Source of the DNA: Desulfobacterales bacterium | GTDB lineage: Bacteria > Desulfobacterota > Desulfobacteria > Desulfobacterales > JARGFK01 | Assembly: GCA_029211065.1 (NCBI GenBank) | Contig: JARGFK010000020.1 | Coordinates: 1-52,276 of the forward strand | Reading direction: 5' to 3' | Length of the DNA stretch: 52,276 nt | Shown here: positions 42,659 to 50,643 of the stretch, piece after piece | How the letters are laid out: each line of letters opens with the position of its first letter | How positions within the stretch are numbered: position 1 is the first letter of the stretch | Position numbers and translations under genes: made by a program | Notes under the pieces: generated by a model | The model's database searches: none | The model's input: the letters and a program-made list of their open reading frames with translations, nothing else | What the model was told of the DNA's origin: nothing

Positions 42659-42764
42659 AACAAGCGTGGAACGACGGAAATATTTTTTAGCCGTTCATGT
42701 CATGGAGATTGACCAAACCGCTTCTCGGCTGCAGGATCAAACTGTTCCGTTTTCCACGCTTGTT
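42659..42764. repeat. foldback with 13-bp perfect arms in the 42352-43149 gap
   Basis: AACAAGCGTGGAA (42659-42671) is perfectly inverted at 42752-42764; six more bases (ACGGAA) pair after a small bulge. The 798-bp gap around it has no gene I can support. Confidence 0.45.
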
Positions 42765-42921
42765 TTAATTTTACGGCAGTAGAAAGAATTCAGCTTCCCC
42801 ATTATCCACACGAATTTTTATAGTTTCTGCGCCCCCCTGCCCCTTCATCCAAGGCTCAAACATTCAATAAGCCGTTATAGCACCCGAACCGCACCCATCG
42901 TTCCCGCACAGGCATGCATGC

Positions 42922-42947
42922 TATAAATGAATAATAATTCATTTATA
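42922..42947. promoter_or_regulatory. palindrome upstream of the beta-oxidation operon (distal)
   Basis: TATAAATGAAT-AATA-ATTCATTTATA, perfect 11-bp arms, 203 bp upstream of the dehydrogenase start. It shares ATGAAT/ATTCAT with the proximal site at 43102. Confidence 0.5.
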
Positions 42948-43072
42948 ATGAATGACTCTATATTCTTGTCAAGAAATTTATCTGAGCTTCAAACATTTCT
43001 AAAATATATTTAACTAATTGTATTTAATTAATAATATTTTATATGCATTTACCCAACTCGCGCTGTTTTCTC

Positions 43073-43100
43073 TTGACGATTGTCGCCATCTTTGTTATTT
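43073..43100 (+). promoter_or_regulatory. probable promoter of the beta-oxidation operon
   Basis: TTGACG (43073-43078), 16-bp spacer, TTATTT (43095-43100). It is immediately followed by the palindromic operator at 43102, which would overlap the transcription start. Confidence 0.5.
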
Positions 43101-43101
43101 G

Positions 43102-43119
43102 AATGAATGCTCATTCATT
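43102..43119. promoter_or_regulatory. TetR-type operator (proximal)
   Basis: AATGAATG-CT-CATTCATT, a perfect 8-bp-arm palindrome 31 bp upstream of the dehydrogenase start. It matches the ATGAATG-N-CATTCAT style of sites bound by TetR-type fatty acid regulators. No such regulator is encoded in the window. Confidence 0.6.
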
Positions 43120-43149
43120 AATTAACTTTACACTCGGCGGGAGGTTATT

Positions 43150-45552
43150 ATGCGAAGGATCAAGAAGGCGGCCGTCATCGGCTCCGGCGTTATGGGCGGC
43201 GGTATTGCCGCGCTGCTGGCCAGCACCGGAATAAATACGTTACTCCTGGACATCGTTCCACCAGATTTAAAGGACGATCAGAAAAAAGATAAAACCGCCA
43301 GGAATAAAATTGTCAAAGCCGGGCTGGATACCGTCCTCAGATCAAGTCCGGCCCTGATCATGCACCCCCAGAACGCCGCTCGGATCACCATCGGAAACCT
43401 GGAAGATGATTTTGAAAAGCTATCCGGCTGCGACTGGATTGTAGAAGTGATTGTTGAAAACCTGAAGATCAAGCAGGAGCTGTTCAAACGGGTCGAACCC
43501 ATTAGAAAAAAAGACTGCATTGTCTCCTCCAATACCTCGGGCATTCCATTGAAAAAAATGTCGGAGGGTTTGAGTAAAACCTTTAAACAGCACTTTCTCG
43601 GCACCCATTTTTTTAACCCGGTTCGCTATATGAAGCTTCTGGAAATTATCCCGGGAGAAGAAACCCTGCCGGAAATTTTGGACTTCATGGTCGACTTTGG
43701 CGAACGACTCCTGGGCAAAGGGATCGTCTGGGCCAAGGACACCCCCAATTTTATCGGCAACCGCATCGGCGTCTTCGGCATGGTCCGGGCCATGCAGCTC
43801 ATGGTGGAAGACGGACTGGCCATTCCGGAGGTTGATGCCATTTTCGGCCCGGCCATGGGACGGCCCAAAACCGCCATGTTCAGGACCGCCGACCTGGTGG
43901 GTCTGGACACCCTCGGGCACGTGTCCAAAAACACCTATGACCTGGTGGTCGATGATGCCCAACGCAACAGCTTTGTCATACCGGAATTTGTTGAAAAAAT
44001 GATTGCCAAAAAACTTCTCGGCAATAAAACCAAAAGCGGCTTCTATAAAACCGACCTGACCCCGGAATGGAAAAAGGTGTACAAGGTCATTAATCCGGCT
44101 ACCCTGGAATACGCGGAATATGCCAAGCCCGACTTCCCCTGCCTTGCAAACGCGGCCAAGGCCAAAAATCTCTCCGACAAAGTAAAGGCGATTGTTTACG
44201 GCGATGATAAAGGCGCCCGGTTTGCCTGGAAAGTGGTGGCCCATGGACTGATTTATGCCGCCGACCGCATCCCGGAAATCGCCGACACCATTGTCGAAAT
44301 TGATAATGCCATGAAGTGGGGCTACAATTTTGAGATGGGCCCATTTGAATCATGGGACAGCATCGGCCTGACCGAATCCGTCGACAAGATGAAAAAAGAC
44401 GGTTTCAAGGTGCCGCAAAAAGTGCTGGACATGATCGCGGCAGGCCATACGTCCTTTTATAAATTTGAAAACGGCAAAACGCTCTTTTACGACTTTGCTG
44501 CGGCTTCATACAAAGAGATGGTGGTCAGTGAAAATATCATCTCGCTCAAATCCCTCAAAGGCGCCGGGCGGACAATTGAAACCTGCAAGTCCGCCTCCCT
44601 GGTGGATCTCGGAGACGGCGTATTCTGCTGCGAGTTCCACACCAAGATGAACGCCCTCAATGGAGAGATTCTCGAGTTTCTAAATAAATCCCTTGATTAT
44701 GTCGATGCCAACGGTGCCGGTCTCGTTATCGGCAACCAGGCCGGCGGCATGCCCAGCGCGTTTTCAGCCGGCGCCGATCTGATGATGATGGGCAATCTGG
44801 CCAAAGAAAAAAATTACGACCTGATTGAAACAGCGTCAAAAACGCTGCAGGACTCTTTGCAGCGGGCCCGCTATGAAGCCTTTCCGGTAATTGCCGCTCC
44901 CCACGGGCTGGCCCTTGGCGGCGGCTGTGAGGTCTGCCTGGCGGCCGATAAAATCGTTGCCCATGCCGAGCTGTACATGGGCTTGGTCGAAATCGGCGTG
45001 GGACTCCTGCCGGCCGGCGGCGGCTGTTTGAATCTGTGGAAAAACTACCTTTCTTCCATCCCGGCTTCGGTCAACGACATCGACCTTGCCAAATTCTTCC
45101 TGCCGGTCTTCATGAATATCGCCATGGCCAAGGTGTCGACATCGGCGGCCGATGCCAGGGCCAACGGGTTTCTGAAACCCACCGACCGGATTGTCTTTAA
45201 CCGCGACTACCTCATCGGCGAAGCCAAGAAGGAAGTCTTGAAGATGGTGGCGGACGGATACGCACCGCCAATCAAACGCAATGTCAAGGTGCTCGGACAG
45301 GCGGCCCAGGGGATGGTCAATTCGGAAATACTGAATATGCAAAGCGGCAAATTTATTTCAGAATATGACGCGTTTCTGGCCAAACGAATCGCGTTTGTCA
45401 TCAGCGGCGGGGATGTTAGGGATAACAGCGAAGTTTCCGAAGACGTTATCCTTAAACTTGAACGAGAGGCCTTCATGGACTTCTGGAAAGAAGAAAAAAC
45501 CCTGGCACGGGTTGAACATTTGCTAAAGACGGGAAAACCCCTCAGAAATTAG
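43150..45552 (+). CDS. 3-hydroxyacyl-CoA dehydrogenase/enoyl-CoA hydratase fusion
   Basis: 800 aa. The order is dehydrogenase first: Rossmann start AAVIGSGVMGGGIAALLAS (residues 8-26), HFFNPVRYMKLLEIIPG with the catalytic His, then the two C-terminal 3HCDH domains (TPNFIGNRIG..., GARFAWKVVAHGLIYAADRIPEIA). A crotonase domain follows from about residue 500 (SAFSAGADLMMM, GLALGGGCEVCLAADKIV, GLVEIGVGLLPAGGG), with both catalytic-type Glu. This is the FadN-like order, the reverse of E. coli FadB. It oxidises acyl-CoA with the thiolase downstream (52 bp). RBS GGGAGG upstream. Confidence 0.93.
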   Translation: MRRIKKAAVIGSGVMGGGIAALLASTGINTLLLDIVPPDLKDDQKKDKTARNKIVKAGLDTVLRSSPALIMHPQNAARITIGNLEDDFEKLSGCDWIVEVIVENLKIKQELFKRVEPIRKKDCIVSSNTSGIPLKKMSEGLSKTFKQHFLGTHFFNPVRYMKLLEIIPGEETLPEILDFMVDFGERLLGKGIVWAKDTPNFIGNRIGVFGMVRAMQLMVEDGLAIPEVDAIFGPAMGRPKTAMFRTADLVGLDTLGHVSKNTYDLVVDDAQRNSFVIPEFVEKMIAKKLLGNKTKSGFYKTDLTPEWKKVYKVINPATLEYAEYAKPDFPCLANAAKAKNLSDKVKAIVYGDDKGARFAWKVVAHGLIYAADRIPEIADTIVEIDNAMKWGYNFEMGPFESWDSIGLTESVDKMKKDGFKVPQKVLDMIAAGHTSFYKFENGKTLFYDFAAASYKEMVVSENIISLKSLKGAGRTIETCKSASLVDLGDGVFCCEFHTKMNALNGEILEFLNKSLDYVDANGAGLVIGNQAGGMPSAFSAGADLMMMGNLAKEKNYDLIETASKTLQDSLQRARYEAFPVIAAPHGLALGGGCEVCLAADKIVAHAELYMGLVEIGVGLLPAGGGCLNLWKNYLSSIPASVNDIDLAKFFLPVFMNIAMAKVSTSAADARANGFLKPTDRIVFNRDYLIGEAKKEVLKMVADGYAPPIKRNVKVLGQAAQGMVNSEILNMQSGKFISEYDAFLAKRIAFVISGGDVRDNSEVSEDVILKLEREAFMDFWKEEKTLARVEHLLKTGKPLRN

Positions 45553-45604
45553 CGTTTGTTTTTTTAAGCCGATGACCTTTTCATCACCTTTTTTAGGAGG
45601 AAAC

Positions 45605-46783
45605 ATGAAAGATGCATACATTGTAACATCCATCAGGACCCCCGGCTGCAAACGCAGCAAAGGGGCCTTTAAAGACACCCGCCCGGAAGACCTGCTGTCC
45701 TTTATCCTCGGCGCGGCAGTTGAAAAAACCGCTAACCTTGAAAAAAAGGATGTTCAGGACATCATGGTGGGGTGCGCTTTTCCGGAAGCCGAACAGGGCC
45801 TCAACATCGGAAGGATTGCCTCGCAGATGGCGGGCTTTCCCATTGAAGTGTCCGGCGCCACCGTCAACCGGTTCTGCTCATCGGGTCTGGAGGCCATTGC
45901 ATTGGCTTCGCTGCGGGTGATGGCCGGCTGGTCGGATGTTGTCATCGGCGGCGGGATCGAATCCATGACCTATGTTTCCATGCCGGGAAACATGCCCCGG
46001 CCCCATCCCGTATATTCCCGCACAAGCGCGGATCTGTATGTATCCATGGGCATCACGGCCGAAAACGTTGCCAATCGCTATGGCATCTCGCGAAAGGAAC
46101 AGGATGAATTCGCCTTTCACTCCCAGCGCAAAGCAGCCGAAGCCAAGGCCGGCGGCCTGTATACCGAACTCGTGCCGACCCCGGCGACCCGCTTTGTGCC
46201 CCAGGCCGGCGGAACCTCTAAACGCGAAACCTTTATCCAGGACTTTGACGACGGCATCCGCAAAGGAACCACCCAGGAAGCGCTGGCCGGCCTGATGCCG
46301 GTTTTTGCCGCCGGCGGAACCGTCACTGCCGGAAACTCCTCCCAGACAACCGACGGTGCGGCCGCCACTGTCATTGTGAGCGAGTCAAAGGTCAAAGAAC
46401 TCGGATTAAAGCCCATCGCCAAATTGAAGTCATACACCACGGTGGGCTGCAAATCGGATGAAATGGGTGTCGGTCCCCGCTATGCCATTCCCAAGCTCAT
46501 GGAATTGGCCGGAATGGATTTAAAGGATGTGGGTCTCTTTGAAATCAACGAAGCCTTTGCCTCCCAGGCCCTTTACTGCATCCGGGAACTCGGTATCGAC
46601 ATGAACAAAGTCAACATCCACGGCGGGGCCATCGCCCTGGGGCACCCTCTGGGCTGCACCGGCGCCAAGCTTTGTGCCACCCTGCTGGCCGGAATGCAGC
46701 AGAAAGGCGTCAAGTACGGCGTGGAATCCATGTGCATCGGCGGCGGCATGGGCGCTGCGGCCCTGTTTGAACTCTGCGAATAG
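45605..46783 (+). CDS. acetyl-CoA C-acyltransferase (thiolase)
   Basis: 392 aa from the ATG at 45605, preceded by AGGAGG at 45596-45601. Catalytic residues: C91 (NRFCSSG), H347 (GHPLGCTGAK) and C377 (CIGGGMGAA), plus NEAFASQ. Degradative thiolase length and motifs. It cleaves 3-ketoacyl-CoA, finishing beta-oxidation started by the preceding fusion protein. No acyl-CoA dehydrogenase or ligase is in the window. Confidence 0.95.
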   Translation: MKDAYIVTSIRTPGCKRSKGAFKDTRPEDLLSFILGAAVEKTANLEKKDVQDIMVGCAFPEAEQGLNIGRIASQMAGFPIEVSGATVNRFCSSGLEAIALASLRVMAGWSDVVIGGGIESMTYVSMPGNMPRPHPVYSRTSADLYVSMGITAENVANRYGISRKEQDEFAFHSQRKAAEAKAGGLYTELVPTPATRFVPQAGGTSKRETFIQDFDDGIRKGTTQEALAGLMPVFAAGGTVTAGNSSQTTDGAAATVIVSESKVKELGLKPIAKLKSYTTVGCKSDEMGVGPRYAIPKLMELAGMDLKDVGLFEINEAFASQALYCIRELGIDMNKVNIHGGAIALGHPLGCTGAKLCATLLAGMQQKGVKYGVESMCIGGGMGAAALFELCE

Positions 46784-46805
46784 AAAGTCTACGTTTTTCC
46801 TGAAG

Positions 46806-46838
46806 CTGCGATTCCCATCCTTCGGACGGGAATCGCAG
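46806..46838. terminator. hairpin between convergent thiolase and TRAP genes
   Basis: CTGCGATTCCC (46806-46816) and GGGAATCGCAG (46828-46838) form a perfect 11-bp stem with an 11-nt loop. It has no T-run on either strand, so termination may be weak or rho-assisted. Confidence 0.45.
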
Positions 46839-46912
46839 TGGATCCAATAGCTGGGAAAGGCGTCCTCCCCAAATACCATCTCTGCATAGCCTGTAAGGAT
46901 ATCCTTAAATCC

Positions 46913-48187
46913 TTATCGCATCAATGAAGGAAGAAATAGCGTCAAGGGTGGAATATAAGCCACCGCCAGCGTTACTAGAATAAGTACCAGTAGAAACGGC
47001 ATCAGGGGTTTTATCAGATCTGAAACGGGAACTCCGCTTATTCCTGCGCCGATATAAAGTGTAAGGGCTACCGGTGGTGTGACATGCCCAATCGCAACCG
47101 AACAGACAACTACAAGTCCAAAATGAACCGGATCAATTCCGAAAGATGTTGAAACCGGGGCCAGGATCGGGGTCAGGATGATGGTCGCTGCGGCAGGCGT
47201 GAGAAAGGTTCCGACAACCAGGCAGATCAATATCACGTTCAACAAAAACAGAGACTTATAAGGTAAATTGTTCAGGAAAAACTCCGATATGGTGTGGGGG
47301 ATGCGCTCTGCCGTCAGTTTCCATCCGAAGGTTTTGCAAACGGCGATTAACAACATGATGCTGCCGACAGTTGTGCAAACCTGTAGAATCAAGTCTGGAA
47401 TATCCTTCATCTGCAGCCCTTTGTAAAAAACAACCGCAATAATAATACCATAGACCACGGCGATAGACGCAGCTTCAGTTGCGGTAAAAATACCCGTAAA
47501 CATTCCACCAATAATCAGGATCGGCATTACCAATGCCGGAAGCGCTGAAACAAAGGCCTTGGAAAGCTTCGGGAAGGAAAATTTTTCATCGCTTCTATAT
47601 CCCCGCTTCATACAAATCCAGTGTGACAGCGCCATTAATGACAGCCCCACCAGAATCCCCGGTATAATACCACCGGCGAACAGTTCAACAATGGACGTAC
47701 CTGAAATCCACCCATAGAGAATCATGTCGATGCTCGGCGGAATGATAATCCCGATGATGGAAGAAGTCACGGTCACAACGGTTGAAAATTTGGCATCATA
47801 ACCGGCTTTGAGCATCGTCGGGATCAGAACAGAGCCAATGGCGGCGGTATCTGCCGTGGCAACGCCGGATATTCCGCCAAAGAACATGCTGGCAACGATA
47901 TTGGCATGAGCGAGTCCGCCGGTGATGCCCCCCACAAGCCTTTGGGAAAACTCAACCAGTTTTTCGCCGCAACCGCCGCGATTCATGATTTCACCCATCA
48001 TGATAAACAAGGGGACCGCAAGAAGTGGGAAAGAGTCAAGGCTGGTTGCCGTTCTTTGCGCAAGAAGCATCAAAGAAATGTCTCCATTCCATAACAGAAC
48101 GGTCAGACAACTAAGTGCAAGTGAGAATACGACCGGCACCCTGATTAGAACAAAAAAAATAAAAGACCCAAAAAGAAGCAGTGTCAT
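46913..48187 (-). CDS. dctM: TRAP transporter large permease (DctM)
   Basis: 424 aa from the ATG at 48187; the open frame further upstream overlaps DctQ and is rejected. It has about 12 hydrophobic segments and the DctM pattern (LLFGSFIFFVLIRVPVVFSLALS; ATSLDSFPLLAVPLFIMMGEIMNRGG; ASMFFGGISGVATADTAAIGSVLIP; GIIIPPSIDMILYGWISG). It overlaps the DctQ stop by 4 bp. Forms the sodium-driven transport channel. Confidence 0.95.
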   Translation of the reverse strand: MTLLLFGSFIFFVLIRVPVVFSLALSCLTVLLWNGDISLMLLAQRTATSLDSFPLLAVPLFIMMGEIMNRGGCGEKLVEFSQRLVGGITGGLAHANIVASMFFGGISGVATADTAAIGSVLIPTMLKAGYDAKFSTVVTVTSSIIGIIIPPSIDMILYGWISGTSIVELFAGGIIPGILVGLSLMALSHWICMKRGYRSDEKFSFPKLSKAFVSALPALVMPILIIGGMFTGIFTATEAASIAVVYGIIIAVVFYKGLQMKDIPDLILQVCTTVGSIMLLIAVCKTFGWKLTAERIPHTISEFFLNNLPYKSLFLLNVILICLVVGTFLTPAAATIILTPILAPVSTSFGIDPVHFGLVVVCSVAIGHVTPPVALTLYIGAGISGVPVSDLIKPLMPFLLVLILVTLAVAYIPPLTLFLPSLMR

Positions 48188-48687
48188 GCGTTTTTCCTTT
48201 TGTAGGCAATAAATTCCTTTATCCTGAGTATTGTTTCGCGAACATATGAAATCAGCATGAGGGCGGTTGCAAAGGGGACAGCAAAATAGACATAGCTCAT
48301 GCGTATTTCCATCGCCGGCGACCTTTGAGAATGGACGATAGTCGTTAACTGAGTTCCATAGACCACAAAAACTACCAAAATCGTACAAACAAGAAGGTGA
48401 GTGAAAACCGAGACAACCGGCTTCAAGGTGTCAGGTATGCGGTTAAACAAAAAATCGATATCATGGAGTTTTTTTCGTTCAAGGGCGATAAAAGCTCCGC
48501 AAAGGGACGTCCATATAAAACTGAATCTGGCAAGCTCTTCGGGCCAGCTGAAACTAAAATGAAAAATATAACGAGTGAATACTTGCAGAAAAACACAGGA
48601 CGTCATGACGATTAAAAAGGTCCCGGCAAGTAACCAGGCAAAGTAGAACAGGAATTGTTGGAGTTTCCCATCAGTTTTTGTCATCAT
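48184..48687 (-). CDS. dctQ: TRAP transporter small permease (DctQ)
   Basis: 167 aa from the ATG at 48687, which has AAAGGA upstream; a TTG at 48705 is less likely. Four transmembrane helices, the second with the DctQ motif FTRYIFHFSFSWPEELARFSFIWTSLCGAF. It pairs with DctM. Confidence 0.92.
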   Translation of the reverse strand: MMTKTDGKLQQFLFYFAWLLAGTFLIVMTSCVFLQVFTRYIFHFSFSWPEELARFSFIWTSLCGAFIALERKKLHDIDFLFNRIPDTLKPVVSVFTHLLVCTILVVFVVYGTQLTTIVHSQRSPAMEIRMSYVYFAVPFATALMLISYVRETILRIKEFIAYKRKNA

Positions 48688-48764
48688 GATACGATCCTTT
48701 GGCAAGTTACGGCAGAAGGATGATAAGTAACGGTTTTATCAACCCTTCTGCCGCATGAAAGATC

Positions 48765-49760
48765 TTACATTCCTTGAATCTGCTTGATAAGGTCCATGCC
48801 GCCTACGCTTTTGGCGTTGCCCTCATAAACGTCTTTGATTTTTTCGCGCCATTTGTCCATATTCGGTGGGAAATATATTTTTACACCATTATTTTTTGCG
48901 AGATCGTCAAAGAGGTTCTTTTCAGTTTCTACAAAAAGTTTTCTCTCATAGGCCTGAGCAATAGCCGCTGCATCCATGATATCTTTCTGTACCGCGCTGG
49001 ACAGTTTGTTCCATGACAGTTTGGACATCATAAAGTTATGCCAGCTGAAAACATAATTGATCCGGGTGTAATGGGGAGAACTGTCAAAAAATTTCATGGA
49101 TCGATAGCTGGCCCCGGTACCCTCGGCTCCATCCACGACGCCCTGCTTTAAACTCAAGTACACGTCTCCCCAGGGTATGGGAGTCGCAATGGCGCCCAAA
49201 GTGTTCCATGTATCCACCAGAATTTTATTCTCCATGGTTCGGATCTTTTTGCCTTTCAACTCATCAAGATTCTGAATCGGTACGCTTGCATACAGATCCC
49301 GTGATCCGCCGTAAACAAAACCCAGTTTGATCAGCCCGGCTTTTTCCATGTCTTTCTCGAGCTTCTTGCCAATGTCGCTGTCCATAACCCGGAAGAGATG
49401 ATCGGTGTCATTGAACAGAAAAGGAAGGCTGAACACCTTGAAACCCGGGACAAATCCGGCGGTCAATGCCGAAGTGATCGTTGAGATGTCAACAGACCCG
49501 ATTTGAAGCCCCTCGACCAGATCACGCTCATTGCCCAGCTGATTTGCAGGAAAAATGTTAACCGTAACTCCCGGCTGTCTTTTTTCGACTTCCTCTTTAA
49601 ACTTGAGGGCCATTTTATGATAGGGATGTCCGGTCTCAAGTACATGACCAAATTTTAAGGTTATCTTATCAGCTGAAGCATCGGTCGCTACCATGCTGTA
49701 CAAAAAAAACAGAACAGCGACAATGACAATTCCTCTTGCGGATGGTCTGAGCTTGTTCAT
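48765..49760 (-). CDS. dctP: TRAP transporter solute-binding protein (DctP family)
   Basis: 331 aa. An N-terminal signal peptide (GIVIVAVLFFLYSMVATDASA) precedes the mature DctP domain: ITLKFGHVLETGHPYHKMALKFKEEVEKRQPG, FPANQLGNERDLVEGLQIGSVDI, KGKKIRTMENKILVDTWNTLGAIATPIPWGDVYLSLKQGVVDGAEG. The Arg in RTMEN corresponds to the conserved carboxylate-binding Arg, so the ligand is an organic or sugar acid. Its start overlaps the isomerase stop (ATGA). Periplasmic. Confidence 0.95.
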   Translation of the reverse strand: MNKLRPSARGIVIVAVLFFLYSMVATDASADKITLKFGHVLETGHPYHKMALKFKEEVEKRQPGVTVNIFPANQLGNERDLVEGLQIGSVDISTITSALTAGFVPGFKVFSLPFLFNDTDHLFRVMDSDIGKKLEKDMEKAGLIKLGFVYGGSRDLYASVPIQNLDELKGKKIRTMENKILVDTWNTLGAIATPIPWGDVYLSLKQGVVDGAEGTGASYRSMKFFDSSPHYTRINYVFSWHNFMMSKLSWNKLSSAVQKDIMDAAAIAQAYERKLFVETEKNLFDDLAKNNGVKIYFPPNMDKWREKIKDVYEGNAKSVGGMDLIKQIQGM

Positions 49761-50623
49761 TTTTCTCCTCCTTTTTGTTGGGTTAAATAAACATCCTGTA
49801 TGATTTCGATTTTTCGCAGAAATTCAATCGATTCGATTAAGCTATTCCCTCCTTTTGAACTGCCGGAGACTTCGATGACCAATGCCCCGTTGAAACCATG
49901 TTGCGCCAATCGTTTAAAAAATTCTTTCCAGTTTATTTCTCCCTTACCGATCGGCAAATGCTGATCATTAAAAGAATTAAAATGGTTATCACTTGCATGA
50001 ATGGATACAATCCGATTTATATCCAAATGATCCAGAACATCCAGAGGATCCATTCCGGACGCAACGCAGTGCGTGACATCCAGACAGATTCCAACCCGCT
50101 GATCAAGATAGCCCTGTACGATGGCCATGACTTCGATCAGACCCGCACCTATTCTGCTGTTGGAACGAACCGGCAGATTTTCAAGTGCGAGAGCTACTCT
50201 TTTTTCGGCGGCATAGGCCGAAACCTTGTTGATATCAAGAATGATATTCCCGGAATTAGCGGCGGCCGAATGGTTATGTGATAAGGTATCGTAGTAGATA
50301 TGCTGCACAATGAACTCAGCTCCCAAACATGCGGCGAGATCAATTGTCTTAAGTGATGTCGTTGTCGCTTGACTTTGAAGGGATTCGAAACCGATATTGT
50401 CGGTAATATTGATAACAGGAACATGAATCGAACGGATTTGAATGCCAAGATGGCTAATAATCTGAAGAATCTTTTCAGGCGAATAGTTCCAGCAGCTTGG
50501 GTCAGAGTGATGCGGGTCGACACAGAGCTCAACCTGGGCAATTCCTAAATCCGCCATTTTCTGCAAGGCATCCGTAAGGGACAGCTCTCTGAAAGGCAAT
50601 GTCGAACATGCGATTTTCTTCAA
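49757..50623 (-). CDS. sugar phosphate isomerase/epimerase-like TIM barrel
   Basis: 288 aa xylose-isomerase-like TIM barrel. ACSTLPFRELSLTDALQKMADLGIAQVELCVDP, RSIHVPVINI, VALALENLPVRS, GICLDVTHC, IVSIHASDNH and the ALVIEVSG strand with metal-ligand Glu, His and Asp. Related proteins are epimerases or dehydratases, for example of sugar acids or of 3-dehydroshikimate. In this TRAP operon it likely acts on the imported acid. It lies 20 bp after the regulator gene. Confidence 0.85.
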   Translation of the reverse strand: MKKIACSTLPFRELSLTDALQKMADLGIAQVELCVDPHHSDPSCWNYSPEKILQIISHLGIQIRSIHVPVINITDNIGFESLQSQATTTSLKTIDLAACLGAEFIVQHIYYDTLSHNHSAAANSGNIILDINKVSAYAAEKRVALALENLPVRSNSRIGAGLIEVMAIVQGYLDQRVGICLDVTHCVASGMDPLDVLDHLDINRIVSIHASDNHFNSFNDQHLPIGKGEINWKEFFKRLAQHGFNGALVIEVSGSSKGGNSLIESIEFLRKIEIIQDVYLTQQKGGEK

Positions 50624-50643
50624 GTGTTACAACCTCATGAAAA

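Noticed and set aside
42507-42782. Open frame of 91 codons in the gap before the beta-oxidation operon
   Set aside because: No ribosome site, contains the foldback arms, no domain pattern.
43420-44244. Minus-strand open frame of 274 codons opposite the beta-oxidation fusion gene
   Set aside because: Antisense to clear dehydrogenase motifs, no recognisable domain.
48188-48388. Upstream extension of DctM with many Cys residues
   Set aside because: It overlaps DctQ in another frame; the DctM family start is at 48187 with a 4-bp overlap.
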